A DNA stretch of 64,000 bases from Candidatus Gastranaerophilales bacterium (GTDB lineage: Bacteria > Cyanobacteriota > Vampirovibrionia > Gastranaerophilales > Gastranaerophilaceae): positions 1 through 64,000 of the forward strand of contig CALUXV010000005.1 in assembly GCA_944324835.1 (NCBI GenBank). The letters are read 5' to 3'. The position numbers and the translations under genes were made by a program. The notes below the pieces were generated by a model, which saw only the letters and a list, made by a program, of their open reading frames with translations, was not told the origin of the DNA and searched no databases. This document shows, in pieces, positions 36,081 through 44,506 of this stretch; within the stretch, counting starts at the first letter, position 1, and every line of letters starts with the position of its first letter.

Positions 36081-37115
36081 TTAAAACTGCTGTAAAAATC
36101 TTTCGTCGTTATTGAAGAATAAACGTATATCATCAATAGCGTATTTTAACATTGATAAACGTTCTATCCCCATACCGAATGCAAATCCAGTATAAACTTC
36201 AGGGTCAATTCCGACACCTTTAAGAACGTTGACATCAACCATACCGCAGCCTAAAACTTCAAGCCAGCCGGTTCCGCTGCAAGTTCTGCAGCCTTTGCCC
36301 TGACACATTATACACTGAACATCAACTTCTGCAGACGGTTCGGTAAATGGGAAGAAACTGCTTCTGAATCTTGTCGGACGTGCAGCGCCAAAATAAATTC
36401 TGATAAATTCATTTAATACACCCTTCAAATCGCCGAAAGTTATACCTTTATCAACGTATAGACCTTCGATTTGATGGAAGAAATTATTCTTACGAGCATT
36501 AACAGTTTCGTTTCTGTATACTCTGCCCGGTGCAATAACTTTAATCGGCGGAGTCATATTTTCCATTGTACGAATTTGCGCATTAGAAGTTTGGCTTCTC
36601 AATACCGTATTTGGAGCCAGTTTGGTAAAGAATGTATCCTGTACGTCACGTGCAGGATGGTCCTTAGGAACATTTAACATATCAAAGTTATAATATTCTG
36701 TTTCAACTTCCGGTGCATACTCTGTTGGAACAAGAGAAAAACCTAATGATTGGAATATAGATACAATCTCATTTGTAGTAGAAGTTATTGGATGTACTTT
36801 ACCACGAGCAATATATTTACTTGGTAAAGTGATATCTATTTTTTCCTGTTTTAATTTTTCATCAAGTTCTTTTCTGTAAAAGATTTCAGATTTTTCCTTA
36901 AGAGCTGTTTCCAATTTCTCGGTAATTTCATTAGCTAAAGCTCCGACAATTTTCTTATCTTCTACAGACAAATCCTTAAGACCTTTTTTTATTGCGTTAA
37001 ACTCTCCTTTGCGGCTTAAATATTTAAGTTTAACTTCTTCCAAATCTGCACTTGATTGTGCGTTTTCGATATCTTTACTTGCCAATTCGTATATTGTATT
37101 TAATTTATCCTTCAT
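36081..37115 (-). CDS. pheS: Phenylalanyl-tRNA synthetase alpha subunit
   Basis: A 344-residue alpha subunit of the (alpha-beta)2 enzyme. It has an N-terminal coiled-coil tRNA-binding part (residues ~1-95), then the catalytic core with HPITSTTNEIVSIFQ, LRSQTSNAQIRTM, FRSSFFPFTEPSAEVDV and GFAFGMGIERLSML (each shorter than the full motif). A small Cys cluster (CIMCQGKGCRTC) is present as in many PheS proteins. pheT is not adjacent, so the two subunits are encoded separately here. It is the third gene of kdsA-hydrolase-pheS. Confidence 0.95.
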   Translation of the reverse strand: MKDKLNTIYELASKDIENAQSSADLEEVKLKYLSRKGEFNAIKKGLKDLSVEDKKIVGALANEITEKLETALKEKSEIFYRKELDEKLKQEKIDITLPSKYIARGKVHPITSTTNEIVSIFQSLGFSLVPTEYAPEVETEYYNFDMLNVPKDHPARDVQDTFFTKLAPNTVLRSQTSNAQIRTMENMTPPIKVIAPGRVYRNETVNARKNNFFHQIEGLYVDKGITFGDLKGVLNEFIRIYFGAARPTRFRSSFFPFTEPSAEVDVQCIMCQGKGCRTCSGTGWLEVLGCGMVDVNVLKGVGIDPEVYTGFAFGMGIERLSMLKYAIDDIRLFFNNDERFLQQF

Positions 37116-37133
37116 AACTTCCTCTATTTATAT

Positions 37134-37751
37134 TTATACAAATTCGTTATATTTTCTCTCATGTTCAACTGTCGTATTTGTGCCATGACCGACATACAAT
37201 ATTGTATCACCATCAAGAGTAAATATTTTGTCCTTTATCGTCTGAACCAATTGTTCATAATTTCCACCCGGCAAATCAGTACGCCCGATACTCTCTAAAA
37301 ATACGGTATCTCCGGAAAACATCATGCCGTCTACAAGATATCCGACTCCGCCTTGCGTATGTCCCGGAAGATGAATAACATCTATCTTTGTTTTTCCAAG
37401 GTAAATTTCTTCACCTTCTTCAATATATTTATCGATTTCAGGGTGTTCAAAAGGCTGCATTCCGACAGAAATCATAAATGCATCAGACTCATCAACTAAA
37501 TCTTTATCATCTTTATGCATGTAAACTTTTGGCCCGAATTCTCTTTTTACTTTCGGAACCCCTATTATATGGTCGAAGTGCCCGTGTGTTAAAAGAATAT
37601 ATTTTAATTTTGCATCATATTCTTTTAATACCGCACCTAATTCACTTATATAGTCAGTACAGTCAATAAGAGCTGCTTCTTTTGATTCTTCATCAATCAA
37701 AAGATAATTATTATTTGCAATAAAACCCTCTACAAACTGTTTGACTATCAT
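37134..37751 (-). CDS. Metallo-beta-lactamase-fold hydrolase (glyoxalase II-like)
   Basis: A 205-residue MBL-fold hydrolase. The metal-binding signature THGHFDHIIG (HxHxDH), a later His in LPGHTQGG, Asp in FSGDTVF and a final His in YVGHGTNT match the glyoxalase II/YcbL group. The substrate is probably a thioester such as S-lactoylglutathione or a low-molecular thiol analogue, but not proven; gloA lies elsewhere in the window. It overlaps kdsA by 4 nt. Confidence 0.88.
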   Translation of the reverse strand: MIVKQFVEGFIANNNYLLIDEESKEAALIDCTDYISELGAVLKEYDAKLKYILLTHGHFDHIIGVPKVKREFGPKVYMHKDDKDLVDESDAFMISVGMQPFEHPEIDKYIEEGEEIYLGKTKIDVIHLPGHTQGGVGYLVDGMMFSGDTVFLESIGRTDLPGGNYEQLVQTIKDKIFTLDGDTILYVGHGTNTTVEHERKYNEFV

Positions 37752-38563
37752 TTTCTTATAACCTCAAAAATTTCTTTGCATTTAGAAAATACTTTTTCCG
37801 CATTATCCAGTGAAAGCATGTTAGCACCGTCACATAGTGCACAATCCGGATTCGGATGAACCTCAAAAAATAATACATCTGCCCCTGCAGCCATTGCACA
37901 ATTTGCAAGAAGCGGAACGAACCTTCTATCACCGCCAGTACTATCACCGTTTGAACCTGGCATTTGTACACTATGTGTTGCATCAAATACTACAGGAAAA
38001 CCGAACTGTTTCATTATCATAATAGAGCGAAAATCAGAAACCAGATTGTTATATCCGAATGTTGTTCCTCTATCAGTTAACATTATCTTACGATTTCCGG
38101 AATCCACTACTTTTTGAGCAATTGATTTCATCTGTTCCGGAGCCAAAAACTGTCCTTTTTTAATATTAACAATTTTATTGGTTTTAGCTGCTGCAACAAG
38201 TAAATCTGTTTGCCGGCATAAAAATGCCGGAATTTGTAAAATATCCGCAACTTTGGACACCGGCTCTGCCTGTTCAGGTGTATGGATATCTGTTACAATC
38301 GGAACATTAAATTTTTCTTTTACAGCTTGCAGCATTTCAAGTCCTTTTTCCATTCCAGGACCTCTATAAGAGTTTATAGAAGAACGATTAGCCTTATCAA
38401 AAGAGGACTTGAATACATAATTTATATCAAGTTTTTGGCAGATTTCTTTTAAAGTCCTTGCTGTTTCATCAAGAATTTCTTGTGACTCAATAGCACAAGG
38501 ACCTGCCAAAATAGTTAGTTTTTTGTTATCCCCGATAAAAAAATTGTTTAATTCAATAACCAT
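37748..38563 (-). CDS. kdsA: 3-deoxy-D-manno-octulosonate 8-phosphate synthase
   Basis: A 271-residue enzyme joining phosphoenolpyruvate and arabinose-5-phosphate to give Kdo-8-phosphate for lipopolysaccharide. Motifs: LAGPCAIES at the N terminus, FKSSFDKANRSS, PIVTDIHTPEQA, and FDATHSVQMPG. The NRSS motif marks Kdo8P synthase rather than the DAHP synthases. Its presence implies an outer membrane with Kdo-containing LPS. The gene starts with a leaderless-type promoter. Confidence 0.95.
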   Translation of the reverse strand: MVIELNNFFIGDNKKLTILAGPCAIESQEILDETARTLKEICQKLDINYVFKSSFDKANRSSINSYRGPGMEKGLEMLQAVKEKFNVPIVTDIHTPEQAEPVSKVADILQIPAFLCRQTDLLVAAAKTNKIVNIKKGQFLAPEQMKSIAQKVVDSGNRKIMLTDRGTTFGYNNLVSDFRSIMIMKQFGFPVVFDATHSVQMPGSNGDSTGGDRRFVPLLANCAMAAGADVLFFEVHPNPDCALCDGANMLSLDNAEKVFSKCKEIFEVIRK

Positions 38564-38569
38564 ACAAAA

Positions 38570-38598
38570 ATTATAGAAAAAAAATAATTGTTTTACAA
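38570..38598 (-). promoter_or_regulatory. Promoter for leaderless kdsA mRNA
   Basis: On the minus strand, -35 TTGTAA (38598-38593), 17-bp spacer, consensus -10 TATAAT (38575-38570), then 6 nt to the ATG at 38563. This is the clearest example of the arrangement in the window; no ribosome site is present. Confidence 0.7.
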
Positions 38599-38643
38599 CT
38601 AATATAACAAATTGAACCAGTTATGATTACAAAATTATCAGGT

Positions 38644-39834
38644 TTAAACTTTGCTTTTGCGTAAGTGTTCAAGTTCATCCTGATATGGTGATAACTTAAC
38701 TATTTTTTCAATCACTTGCGGAAGTTTTTCAAGTGTATAATCAATTTCTTCCTCAGTCGTAAAGCGGCTTAAAGAAAATCTTATGCTGCCATGAAGGGAT
38801 GTAAACGGAACCCCCATCGCACGCAGAACATGGCTGGGCTCTAAAGAGCCTGACGTACAAGCACTGCCTGAACTTGCACAAATACCTAAATCACTTAAAT
38901 GAAGCAGAATTAATTCTCCTTCAATATATTCAAATCCGATATTAGAAGTATTTGGAACACGATTACTGATTGAAGAATTTAAACGTGAATTAAATACTCT
39001 TTTTAAAATACCTGTTTCAAGTTTATTTCTCAAACGTTTTATTTCCGTTGTTTCATAATTCAGAGCATCTTTCGCCAGTTCCGCTGCTACACCTAAGCCT
39101 ACAATATACGGTACATTTTCTGTTCCGGCTCTCATTCCTCTTTCCTGGTGACCGCCGACAATCAAAGGAGGTATAATAACATTTGATTTAACATATAATG
39201 CGCCAATACCTTTTGGAGCATGGAATTTATGTCCTGAAACACCTAATAAATCAATGTTTGTATCTTTTAAATTAAACCCGATTTTCCCTGATGCTTGAAC
39301 TGCATCAACAAAGAATTTTGTTTCAGGATTTTTAGATTTTATAATCTCACCAATTTCTTCAACAGGAAATAATACCCCTGTTTCATTATTTGCCCACATT
39401 ACAGAAACAAGAGCGGTTTCATCATCGATTTTTTCTTTTAGTTCTTCTATATCCAGTGAGCCATCTGCATGAACTCCGATATAATCAACCCTGTAACCTT
39501 GCTTTTCAAGTGTTTGATAAAGGTTTAATACACAAGGGTGTTCAACTTTTGTTGTTATAATATGTTTTTTATTTTTATTTGCTGCAAGTACTCCTTTGAT
39601 AGCAGTGTTGGCACTTTCAGAACCGCAAGAAGTAAAAATCACCTCACGTTCAGATTTTGCACCGAAGAAATCTCGCAGCTGCGCTCTTGCCTGCGCAATT
39701 GCTTTGGAAGATTTTACACTGAACTGATACATAGAAGAAGGGTTTGCGTATTCTTCTTCCAAATAAGGGAGCATCGCATCTAATACTCGTTTATCAACTT
39801 TTGTTGTTGCATTATTGTCTAAATATATAACCAT
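38644..39834 (-). CDS. nifS: Cysteine desulfurase (NifS/IscS type)
   Basis: A 396-residue PLP-dependent enzyme that takes sulfur from cysteine for Fe-S cluster building. The PLP lysine is in VSGHKFHAPKG; the catalytic cysteine is in SSGSACTSGS. It follows nifU by 1 bp, so sulfur donor and scaffold are made together. Group I (NifS/IscS) type, judging by the active-site loop. The name nifS follows the NifU partner and does not imply nitrogen fixation. Confidence 0.93.
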   Translation of the reverse strand: MVIYLDNNATTKVDKRVLDAMLPYLEEEYANPSSMYQFSVKSSKAIAQARAQLRDFFGAKSEREVIFTSCGSESANTAIKGVLAANKNKKHIITTKVEHPCVLNLYQTLEKQGYRVDYIGVHADGSLDIEELKEKIDDETALVSVMWANNETGVLFPVEEIGEIIKSKNPETKFFVDAVQASGKIGFNLKDTNIDLLGVSGHKFHAPKGIGALYVKSNVIIPPLIVGGHQERGMRAGTENVPYIVGLGVAAELAKDALNYETTEIKRLRNKLETGILKRVFNSRLNSSISNRVPNTSNIGFEYIEGELILLHLSDLGICASSGSACTSGSLEPSHVLRAMGVPFTSLHGSIRFSLSRFTTEEEIDYTLEKLPQVIEKIVKLSPYQDELEHLRKSKV

Positions 39835-39835
39835 A

Positions 39836-40654
39836 TTATACTTGTACTACCTCTATTTCCGGACTGACTTTATCTTGAAGCGTTGTTTCAACAAATGATT
39901 TAAGCGTTAAAATTGAATTTTTACAAGCTGAACATCTGCCTTGCAATTTTACATATACTTTATTATCTTCAATATCTATAAGTTCAATATCTCCGCCGTC
40001 TTTTTGAAGTTCGGGAGCAATTACGGATTCTATTACTTTGTTAATTTTAAGAACCATTTGTGCGGCAGAAAGTTTAACCTCTTTTTTAGGTGCGTGTTTT
40101 TCTAATATTTTTTTAATAGCCCCTTTACAACGCCCGCAGGCTCCGCCGGCTTTTGTGTAATTTGTAATTTCGTCAACTGTTGTTAAACCGTTAACCTCAA
40201 TAGCTTCTATTATTTGATGTTCTGTTACGTTAAAACAGGTACAAATAACTGTATCAGAAACGTCCGCTCCCCCCGGAGAAACATAATCGTCGCCGTAGTA
40301 TTTTTTGAGAGCATCTTCTAAGGCTTCATGCCCCATTACAGAACAGTGCATCTTTTCAGGCGGCAGACCGCCAAGTTCGTCTGCAATATCTTTATTTGTA
40401 ATATTTTTTACTTCATCAAGAGATTTTCCGATAATCATTTCAGTCAAAATGCTTGAACTTGCAACTGCAGAACCGCAGCCAAAAGTTTGGAACTTAGCAT
40501 CTTCTATAATTCCGTCTTTGAGTTTTATATATAATTTTAATGAATCACCGCAGGTTAAAGAACCGGCTTCTCCTATTAAATCAGCATCATCTATTTTGCC
40601 GACATTTCTCGGGTTACGGTAGTGATCCATAACTTTTTCTGAATAATCCCACAT
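39836..40654 (-). CDS. nifU: Full-length NifU Fe-S cluster scaffold
   Basis: A 272-residue three-domain NifU. Domain 1 (1-125) is IscU-like with Cys in SLTCGDSL, FGCGSAV and MHCSVMG; domain 2 (about 135-185) is a [2Fe-2S] BFD-like domain with CTCFNV and CGRCKG; domain 3 (about 198-272) is the C-terminal Nfu domain with GRCSACKNS. The full form is commoner in nitrogen fixers and anaerobes than the simple IscU. Its start has GAGGT 9 nt upstream. It leads the nifU-nifS unit. Confidence 0.95.
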   Translation of the reverse strand: MWDYSEKVMDHYRNPRNVGKIDDADLIGEAGSLTCGDSLKLYIKLKDGIIEDAKFQTFGCGSAVASSSILTEMIIGKSLDEVKNITNKDIADELGGLPPEKMHCSVMGHEALEDALKKYYGDDYVSPGGADVSDTVICTCFNVTEHQIIEAIEVNGLTTVDEITNYTKAGGACGRCKGAIKKILEKHAPKKEVKLSAAQMVLKINKVIESVIAPELQKDGGDIELIDIEDNKVYVKLQGRCSACKNSILTLKSFVETTLQDKVSPEIEVVQV

Positions 40655-40744
40655 ATCTTATACCTCGACTTCTAGTATTATTTTAACACTAACAAAAATA
40701 ATTAAATATAGACAAACCACTAATCTTTTTTATATCAAAAAATG

Positions 40745-40763
40745 GGCGGCTTTAGAAGCCGCC
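40745..40763 (-). terminator. Intrinsic terminator after aspS
   Basis: An 8-bp GC-rich stem, GGCGGCTT (40745-40752) with AAGCCGCC (40756-40763), and a 3-base loop. On the minus strand the stem is followed by CATTTTTTGA, so it terminates aspS transcription just after its stop codon at 40774. Confidence 0.85.
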
Positions 40764-40773
40764 GCATTTATAT

Positions 40774-42546
40774 TTATTTTTTTACCGTACTTTTTAGATG
40801 AAGTTCTCTCAATTGCTGTAATGTAGCTTCGCCCGGAGCATCACTCATTAAACATTTAGCACCGGAGTTTTTAGGGAAAGCAATAACATCACGAATTGAA
40901 TCTGTTCTGCATAATAGAGCAATCAATCTATCCAAACCGATTGCAAGACCGGCATGAGGCGGTGTACCGTAGCGGAATGCATTTACTAAGAATCCGAATT
41001 TTTCTTGAACAGTTGCATCATCAAGCCCTAATGCCTTGAATACTTCTTTTTGAACCTCAGGTGAGTGGATTCTAACACTACCGCCGCCTAATTCTGTTCC
41101 ATTGTAAACAATATCGTAAGCAATTGACTTAACATTTCCTAAATCACCGCTCTTTAATTTGTCCATATCCTCCAAATTAGGAGATGTGAACGGGTGGTGC
41201 ATTGCCATATATCTACCTTCTTCATCAGACCATTCAAACATAGGGAAATCAACAACCCATAACAAAGCATGGTCATCAGGATTAATCATATTCAATTTTT
41301 TACCGAAATAAAGTCTAAATCTGCCTAATACGTCAAATACAACTTTCGGTTTGTCAGCAACAAAGAATACGATATCGCCGTTTTGAGCACCTGCTCTTGT
41401 TTGAATTTCTTTGATTTGATCTTCATTTAAGAATTTCAATACCGGAGATTTTACTTCTCCTGTTTCCATATAAGTAATCCATGCAAGTCCTTTCGCACCG
41501 AATGAAATTGCAAGGTTTCTTACATCGTCCATATCTTTTCTTGAATAACCTGCAATACCTGGTATTTTAATTGCTCTAACAGTTCCGCCTGCTGCAATTA
41601 CGTCTTTAAAAGCCTGGAATGTAGATGCTTCCATAATATCTGTTACATTAAATAATTCTAAGCCGAAACGAGTATCAGGTTTATCAGAACCAAATCTGTC
41701 CATTGCTTCCTGCCAGGTTATTCTCTTTAACGGAAGCTGTACATCAACCCCTGCAGCTTTAAATGCAGATTGAACAAGACCTTCAACCATAGCAATTACA
41801 TCATCTTGATTAACAAATGACATTTCAAGGTCAACTTGAGTAAATTCAGGCTGTCTGTCTGCTCTCAAATCTTCATCTCTAAAACATTTTGCAATTTGAT
41901 AATATCTTTCAATACCGCCAACCATTAATAATTGTTTAAAGATTTGCGGAGATTGAGGAAGTGCATAGAATTTACCTTCTTGAACACGTGATGGAACTAA
42001 ATAATCTCTTGCCCCTTCCGGTGTTGTTTTATTCAAAATAGGAGTTTCTACTTCCAAGAAATCTTGTCCGTTTAAATATTCTCTCATTGCTGTAACTACT
42101 TTGTGACGCAAAGTCAAATTGTGAAGCATAAATTCACGACGTAAGTCTAAATAACGATATTTCAAACGAACATCTTCTGAAACATTTTCATCATCTAAAA
42201 CGAATGGTAATGTTTCTGCTTCTGATAAAACTTGCGCAAATGTTGGATATACTTCGACTTCACCTGTTGCAAGTTTAGGGTTATATGTTTCATCAGGTCT
42301 TTTAGTAATTTTACCTTTAACAGTAATAACCGATTCTGTTTTTAATTTCGAAAATACAGCATGAATATCAGGATTAATTTGAGGATCCGCAACCAGTTGG
42401 AAAAAACCTGAACGATCTCTCAATTCCAAAAATATAATTCCGCCTAAATCTCTTACACATGCAACCCAGCCTGATAATGTAACTTCTTCACCTATGTTTT
42501 TAGCGGTTAATTCTCCGCAATTATGTGATTTTAATACTGTTTTCAA
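40774..42546 (-). CDS. aspS: Aspartyl-tRNA synthetase (start codon TTG)
   Basis: A 590-residue bacterial-type class II synthetase with N-terminal OB-fold anticodon domain, catalytic domain (RYRYLDLRR-like KYRYLDLRREF; FLEVETPIL; RDEDLRADRQPEF) and GAD insert (around 290-410), ending with GIDR-like AIGLDRLIALL. The start codon is TTG (42546-42544) with a good GGGAGATGG site 6-8 nt before; an ATG inside that site is out of frame and meets a stop at once. Whether it charges Asn-tRNA too cannot be read from here. Confidence 0.96.
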   Translation of the reverse strand: MKTVLKSHNCGELTAKNIGEEVTLSGWVACVRDLGGIIFLELRDRSGFFQLVADPQINPDIHAVFSKLKTESVITVKGKITKRPDETYNPKLATGEVEVYPTFAQVLSEAETLPFVLDDENVSEDVRLKYRYLDLRREFMLHNLTLRHKVVTAMREYLNGQDFLEVETPILNKTTPEGARDYLVPSRVQEGKFYALPQSPQIFKQLLMVGGIERYYQIAKCFRDEDLRADRQPEFTQVDLEMSFVNQDDVIAMVEGLVQSAFKAAGVDVQLPLKRITWQEAMDRFGSDKPDTRFGLELFNVTDIMEASTFQAFKDVIAAGGTVRAIKIPGIAGYSRKDMDDVRNLAISFGAKGLAWITYMETGEVKSPVLKFLNEDQIKEIQTRAGAQNGDIVFFVADKPKVVFDVLGRFRLYFGKKLNMINPDDHALLWVVDFPMFEWSDEEGRYMAMHHPFTSPNLEDMDKLKSGDLGNVKSIAYDIVYNGTELGGGSVRIHSPEVQKEVFKALGLDDATVQEKFGFLVNAFRYGTPPHAGLAIGLDRLIALLCRTDSIRDVIAFPKNSGAKCLMSDAPGEATLQQLRELHLKSTVKK

Positions 42547-42625
42547 AATTCCATCTCCCTATTTATGTATTTTACTGCTCTAAAATACTAACAAAAACAT
42601 AATTAATTGTGAAGTTTTTTTGAAA

Positions 42626-42817
42626 AGTGACTAAGTGATTAGGTGATTGAGCGAGTGAATAGTGAGTTGTTTTTTAATACGTCATTACGAACGAAGTGAA
42701 GTAATCTTATGTTATCTTGTTGGAGAAGTATGCCCAACCGACTGCCCCTGAAGGAATGTAAGGAATGCATTATCAAACTCATCTTAATCACTTAGTCACT
42801 TAGTCACCTAATCACTT
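42626..42817. repeat. Intergenic repeat element with inverted ends
   Basis: A 15-bp perfect inverted repeat (42626-42640 with 42786-42800) is extended by a second pair of 14 bp (42633-42646 with 42804-42817), all built from the unit AAGTGATTAGG/GTGACTAAG. The interior starts with CGTCATTACGAACGAAGTGA, which resembles a widely seen intergenic repeat of the 'CGTCATTGCGAGCGAAGCGAAGCAATC' form. No coding sequence, so it may be a decayed mobile palindromic element, MITE-like. No direct repeat flanks were identified. Only one copy is in this window. Confidence 0.6.
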
Positions 42818-42868
42818 AATAAAAATGTAACAATATTGCAATAATCCGTCACATACCTCAACAAAGGA

Positions 42869-42897
42869 TTGACAAAAGACAAGTCAACATTTAACAT
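42869..42897 (+). promoter_or_regulatory. Promoter with -35 inverted repeat for the 50-residue gene
   Basis: A consensus -35 TTGACA (42869-42874), 17-bp spacer and -10 TAACAT (42892-42897). The -35 is part of an inverted repeat, TTGAC...GTCAA (42869-42873 with 42883-42887), which could be an operator. It would give a leader of about 110 nt. Confidence 0.5.
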
Positions 42898-43013
42898 GGA
42901 AGAATAGAATTAGAAAGAAAAAATAGAATTCATTTTAATCAAAACTAAGGTGTGCTAATTAAATTTATTTAATATCTATATGTGTTACTCTTCAAATATT
43001 AAAGGAGATGGAT

Positions 43014-43166
43014 ATGGCTACAGCAACAGCAGAAATAAAAAAAACTAAAAGTGGCTTTAATGATGAATTTGAAAACTACTTAAAAAAACAATGTATTAAA
43101 ACAACATTTAATGGTTCAGAACTAGAATCATTCTCATGGTACAAAAAAGTCTTAGGACTTGTTTAG
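43014..43166 (+). CDS. 50-residue protein of unknown function
   Basis: A short gene with all the expression signals: promoter 42869-42897, AAAGGAG 7 nt before the ATG, and a hairpin terminator 15 nt after the stop. The product is 50 residues, starting MATATAEIKKTKSGFNDEF, polar and charged with a C-terminal aromatic patch (FSWYKKVLGLV). No membrane segment or signal peptide. It is not similar to any family I know. The unusually complete signals for so small a product suggest high expression. Confidence 0.6.
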   Translation: MATATAEIKKTKSGFNDEFENYLKKQCIKTTFNGSELESFSWYKKVLGLV

Positions 43167-43181
43167 TACACTTAGTGCGAA

Positions 43182-43207
43182 AACAATAGAGCAATAGCTC
43201 TATTGTT
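43182..43207 (+). terminator. Hairpin after the 50-residue gene
   Basis: A perfect 11-bp stem (43182-43192 with 43197-43207) around an AATA loop. There is no long T-tract after it, so it may act as a stabilising 3' end rather than a classic terminator. Confidence 0.55.
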
Positions 43208-43276
43208 ATAACATACACGAGATAATCTATTCAGATAGTGTTAGTTTAATCATTTTATGTGTAGGAAATTAAGGGA

Positions 43277-43822
43277 TTACAGATTTAAGGTAGAATTCTT
43301 AAGAATATCTGCTGTATCTTGCGGGGATTCTGAATCCATAACAGTATCGGAAACTGCTATTTTCTTAAAATTAGCTTCATTGCTATAAATAAAAACAGGA
43401 ATATTTGTACAGGTTTCAGACTGATTTAGAATCAAAAAATCACAATCATTATTAACAATATCGTAAGAACCAATAAGAATATTATCACCCAGAATTTGTC
43501 TAGCAGAATGAGTATCTAAACTATTCAAACCTAAACTAACACCATCTGCTTCTATTAAATACGCAACATCAAGTCTGTCCTTTATAATCAATGTTGTATC
43601 AAATTCTTCACATAAGAGTTTGATTTTTTGTCCTATATTGAAAAGACGTTTGGGGTTATTTTCGGAAGAGATTTCTATAATATCCACTCCTCCGGATATT
43701 GCAGATGCAATTTTGTCTAAAAGTATATTGTCCGACTTATATTTATCAATACAAACAATCAAGTATAGGCATCTGTTGTTTATTTTTATTTGGCGGTATT
43801 TTGTTTTTAATAAATTATTCAT
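43277..43822 (-). CDS. Thiamine-phosphate synthase-like protein, shortened
   Basis: A 181-residue protein whose first ~125 residues match ThiE/TenI TIM barrels: LYLIVCIDK (strand 1), GGVDIIEIS (strand 2), LIIKDRLDVAYLIEADGVSLG (the IINDRxDxAxxxxADGVHLG motif, in two parts) and ILIGSYDI. The usual HS/V-x-T following IGxS, and the C-terminal glycine-rich phosphate loop, are missing; the tail is a divergent 60 residues. It may be a decayed ThiE or a TenI-like derivative. The frame extends upstream to a GTG at 43861, but that overlaps a TATAAT box at about 43848-43853, so the ATG at 43822 is preferred. Divergent from the ECF sigma gene. Confidence 0.6.
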   Translation of the reverse strand: MNNLLKTKYRQIKINNRCLYLIVCIDKYKSDNILLDKIASAISGGVDIIEISSENNPKRLFNIGQKIKLLCEEFDTTLIIKDRLDVAYLIEADGVSLGLNSLDTHSARQILGDNILIGSYDIVNNDCDFLILNQSETCTNIPVFIYSNEANFKKIAVSDTVMDSESPQDTADILKNSTLNL

Positions 43823-43925
43823 TATTAAAATCCAATTTTTACTACTTAAATTATACTCCACTGATTATATTACAAAGTACATTTTAAATATAAGTAAAAA
43901 TACTTATTCTGTCATTAGGTGTGAA

Positions 43926-44495
43926 ATGGCAAGAATAAACTATAAAAAACTTCCAATAAAAGATTTAATTTTGTATACAAAGAATTCAGATATGAAGGCA
44001 ACTGCTGAATTAATAAGACGTATACAAAAAGAGGTTTTTACTTTTTTCTGTCATTTATGTCCGCCTAATGATATGGTTGCAGATTTAACTCAAGAAACAT
44101 TAATAAAAATTGTCAGAAATATTAATAAGCTTCAAAATGTTAAATATTTTAAAAACTGGGCAAATAAAATTGCTATTAATGTTTTTTATGATGCATTAAG
44201 AAAGCATAAAAAAAATAGTCAAATTTTAGAGCAAGATGATAGTGAACTGAATTTTATTGAGGATACAAAAAGTATGCCGATTGAAACATGTCAATCAAGA
44301 GAATTGGAGTGTAAAATTAAAGCTTGCATTATTAATCTTCCGATTAATGCAAGGCTGGCAATAATTTTACGAGAATTAGAAGGGTTATCATACGAAGAAA
44401 TAGCAAAGTTAACCAATACAAATTTAGGAACAGTTAAGTCTAGAATATCAAGAGCAAGAGAAAAGTTACAAACAGAACTTGCAAATTATTTATAG
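43926..44495 (+). CDS. ECF-type RNA polymerase sigma factor
   Basis: A 189-residue ECF sigma-70 factor. Region 2 contains DLTQETLIKIVRNI and FKNWANKIAINVFYD; region 4 has the HTH ILRELEGLSYEEIAKLTN and TNLGTVKSRISRAREKLQ. No region 3. The ATG at 43926 has AGGTG close by (about 7 nt upstream). The zinc-finger anti-sigma gene follows 12 bp later, the typical pair in which the anti-sigma holds the factor at the membrane until a signal. The regulon is unknown; the gene is divergent from the ThiE-like gene, with overlapping promoter regions. Confidence 0.9.
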   Translation: MARINYKKLPIKDLILYTKNSDMKATAELIRRIQKEVFTFFCHLCPPNDMVADLTQETLIKIVRNINKLQNVKYFKNWANKIAINVFYDALRKHKKNSQILEQDDSELNFIEDTKSMPIETCQSRELECKIKACIINLPINARLAIILRELEGLSYEEIAKLTNTNLGTVKSRISRAREKLQTELANYL

Positions 44496-44506
44496 GGGAT
44501 ATTGTT

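Noticed and set aside
39836-40654. nifU/nifS as sign of nitrogen fixation
   Set aside because: No nifHDK or other nif genes in the window; full NifU also serves general Fe-S assembly in anaerobes.
42626-42817. Short repeated units considered as a CRISPR array
   Set aside because: Only inverted copies at the two ends, no regular direct repeats with unique spacers, and no cas genes.
43823-43925. TPP riboswitch near the ThiE-like gene
   Set aside because: No CUGAGA-type conserved core in the short divergent spacer.
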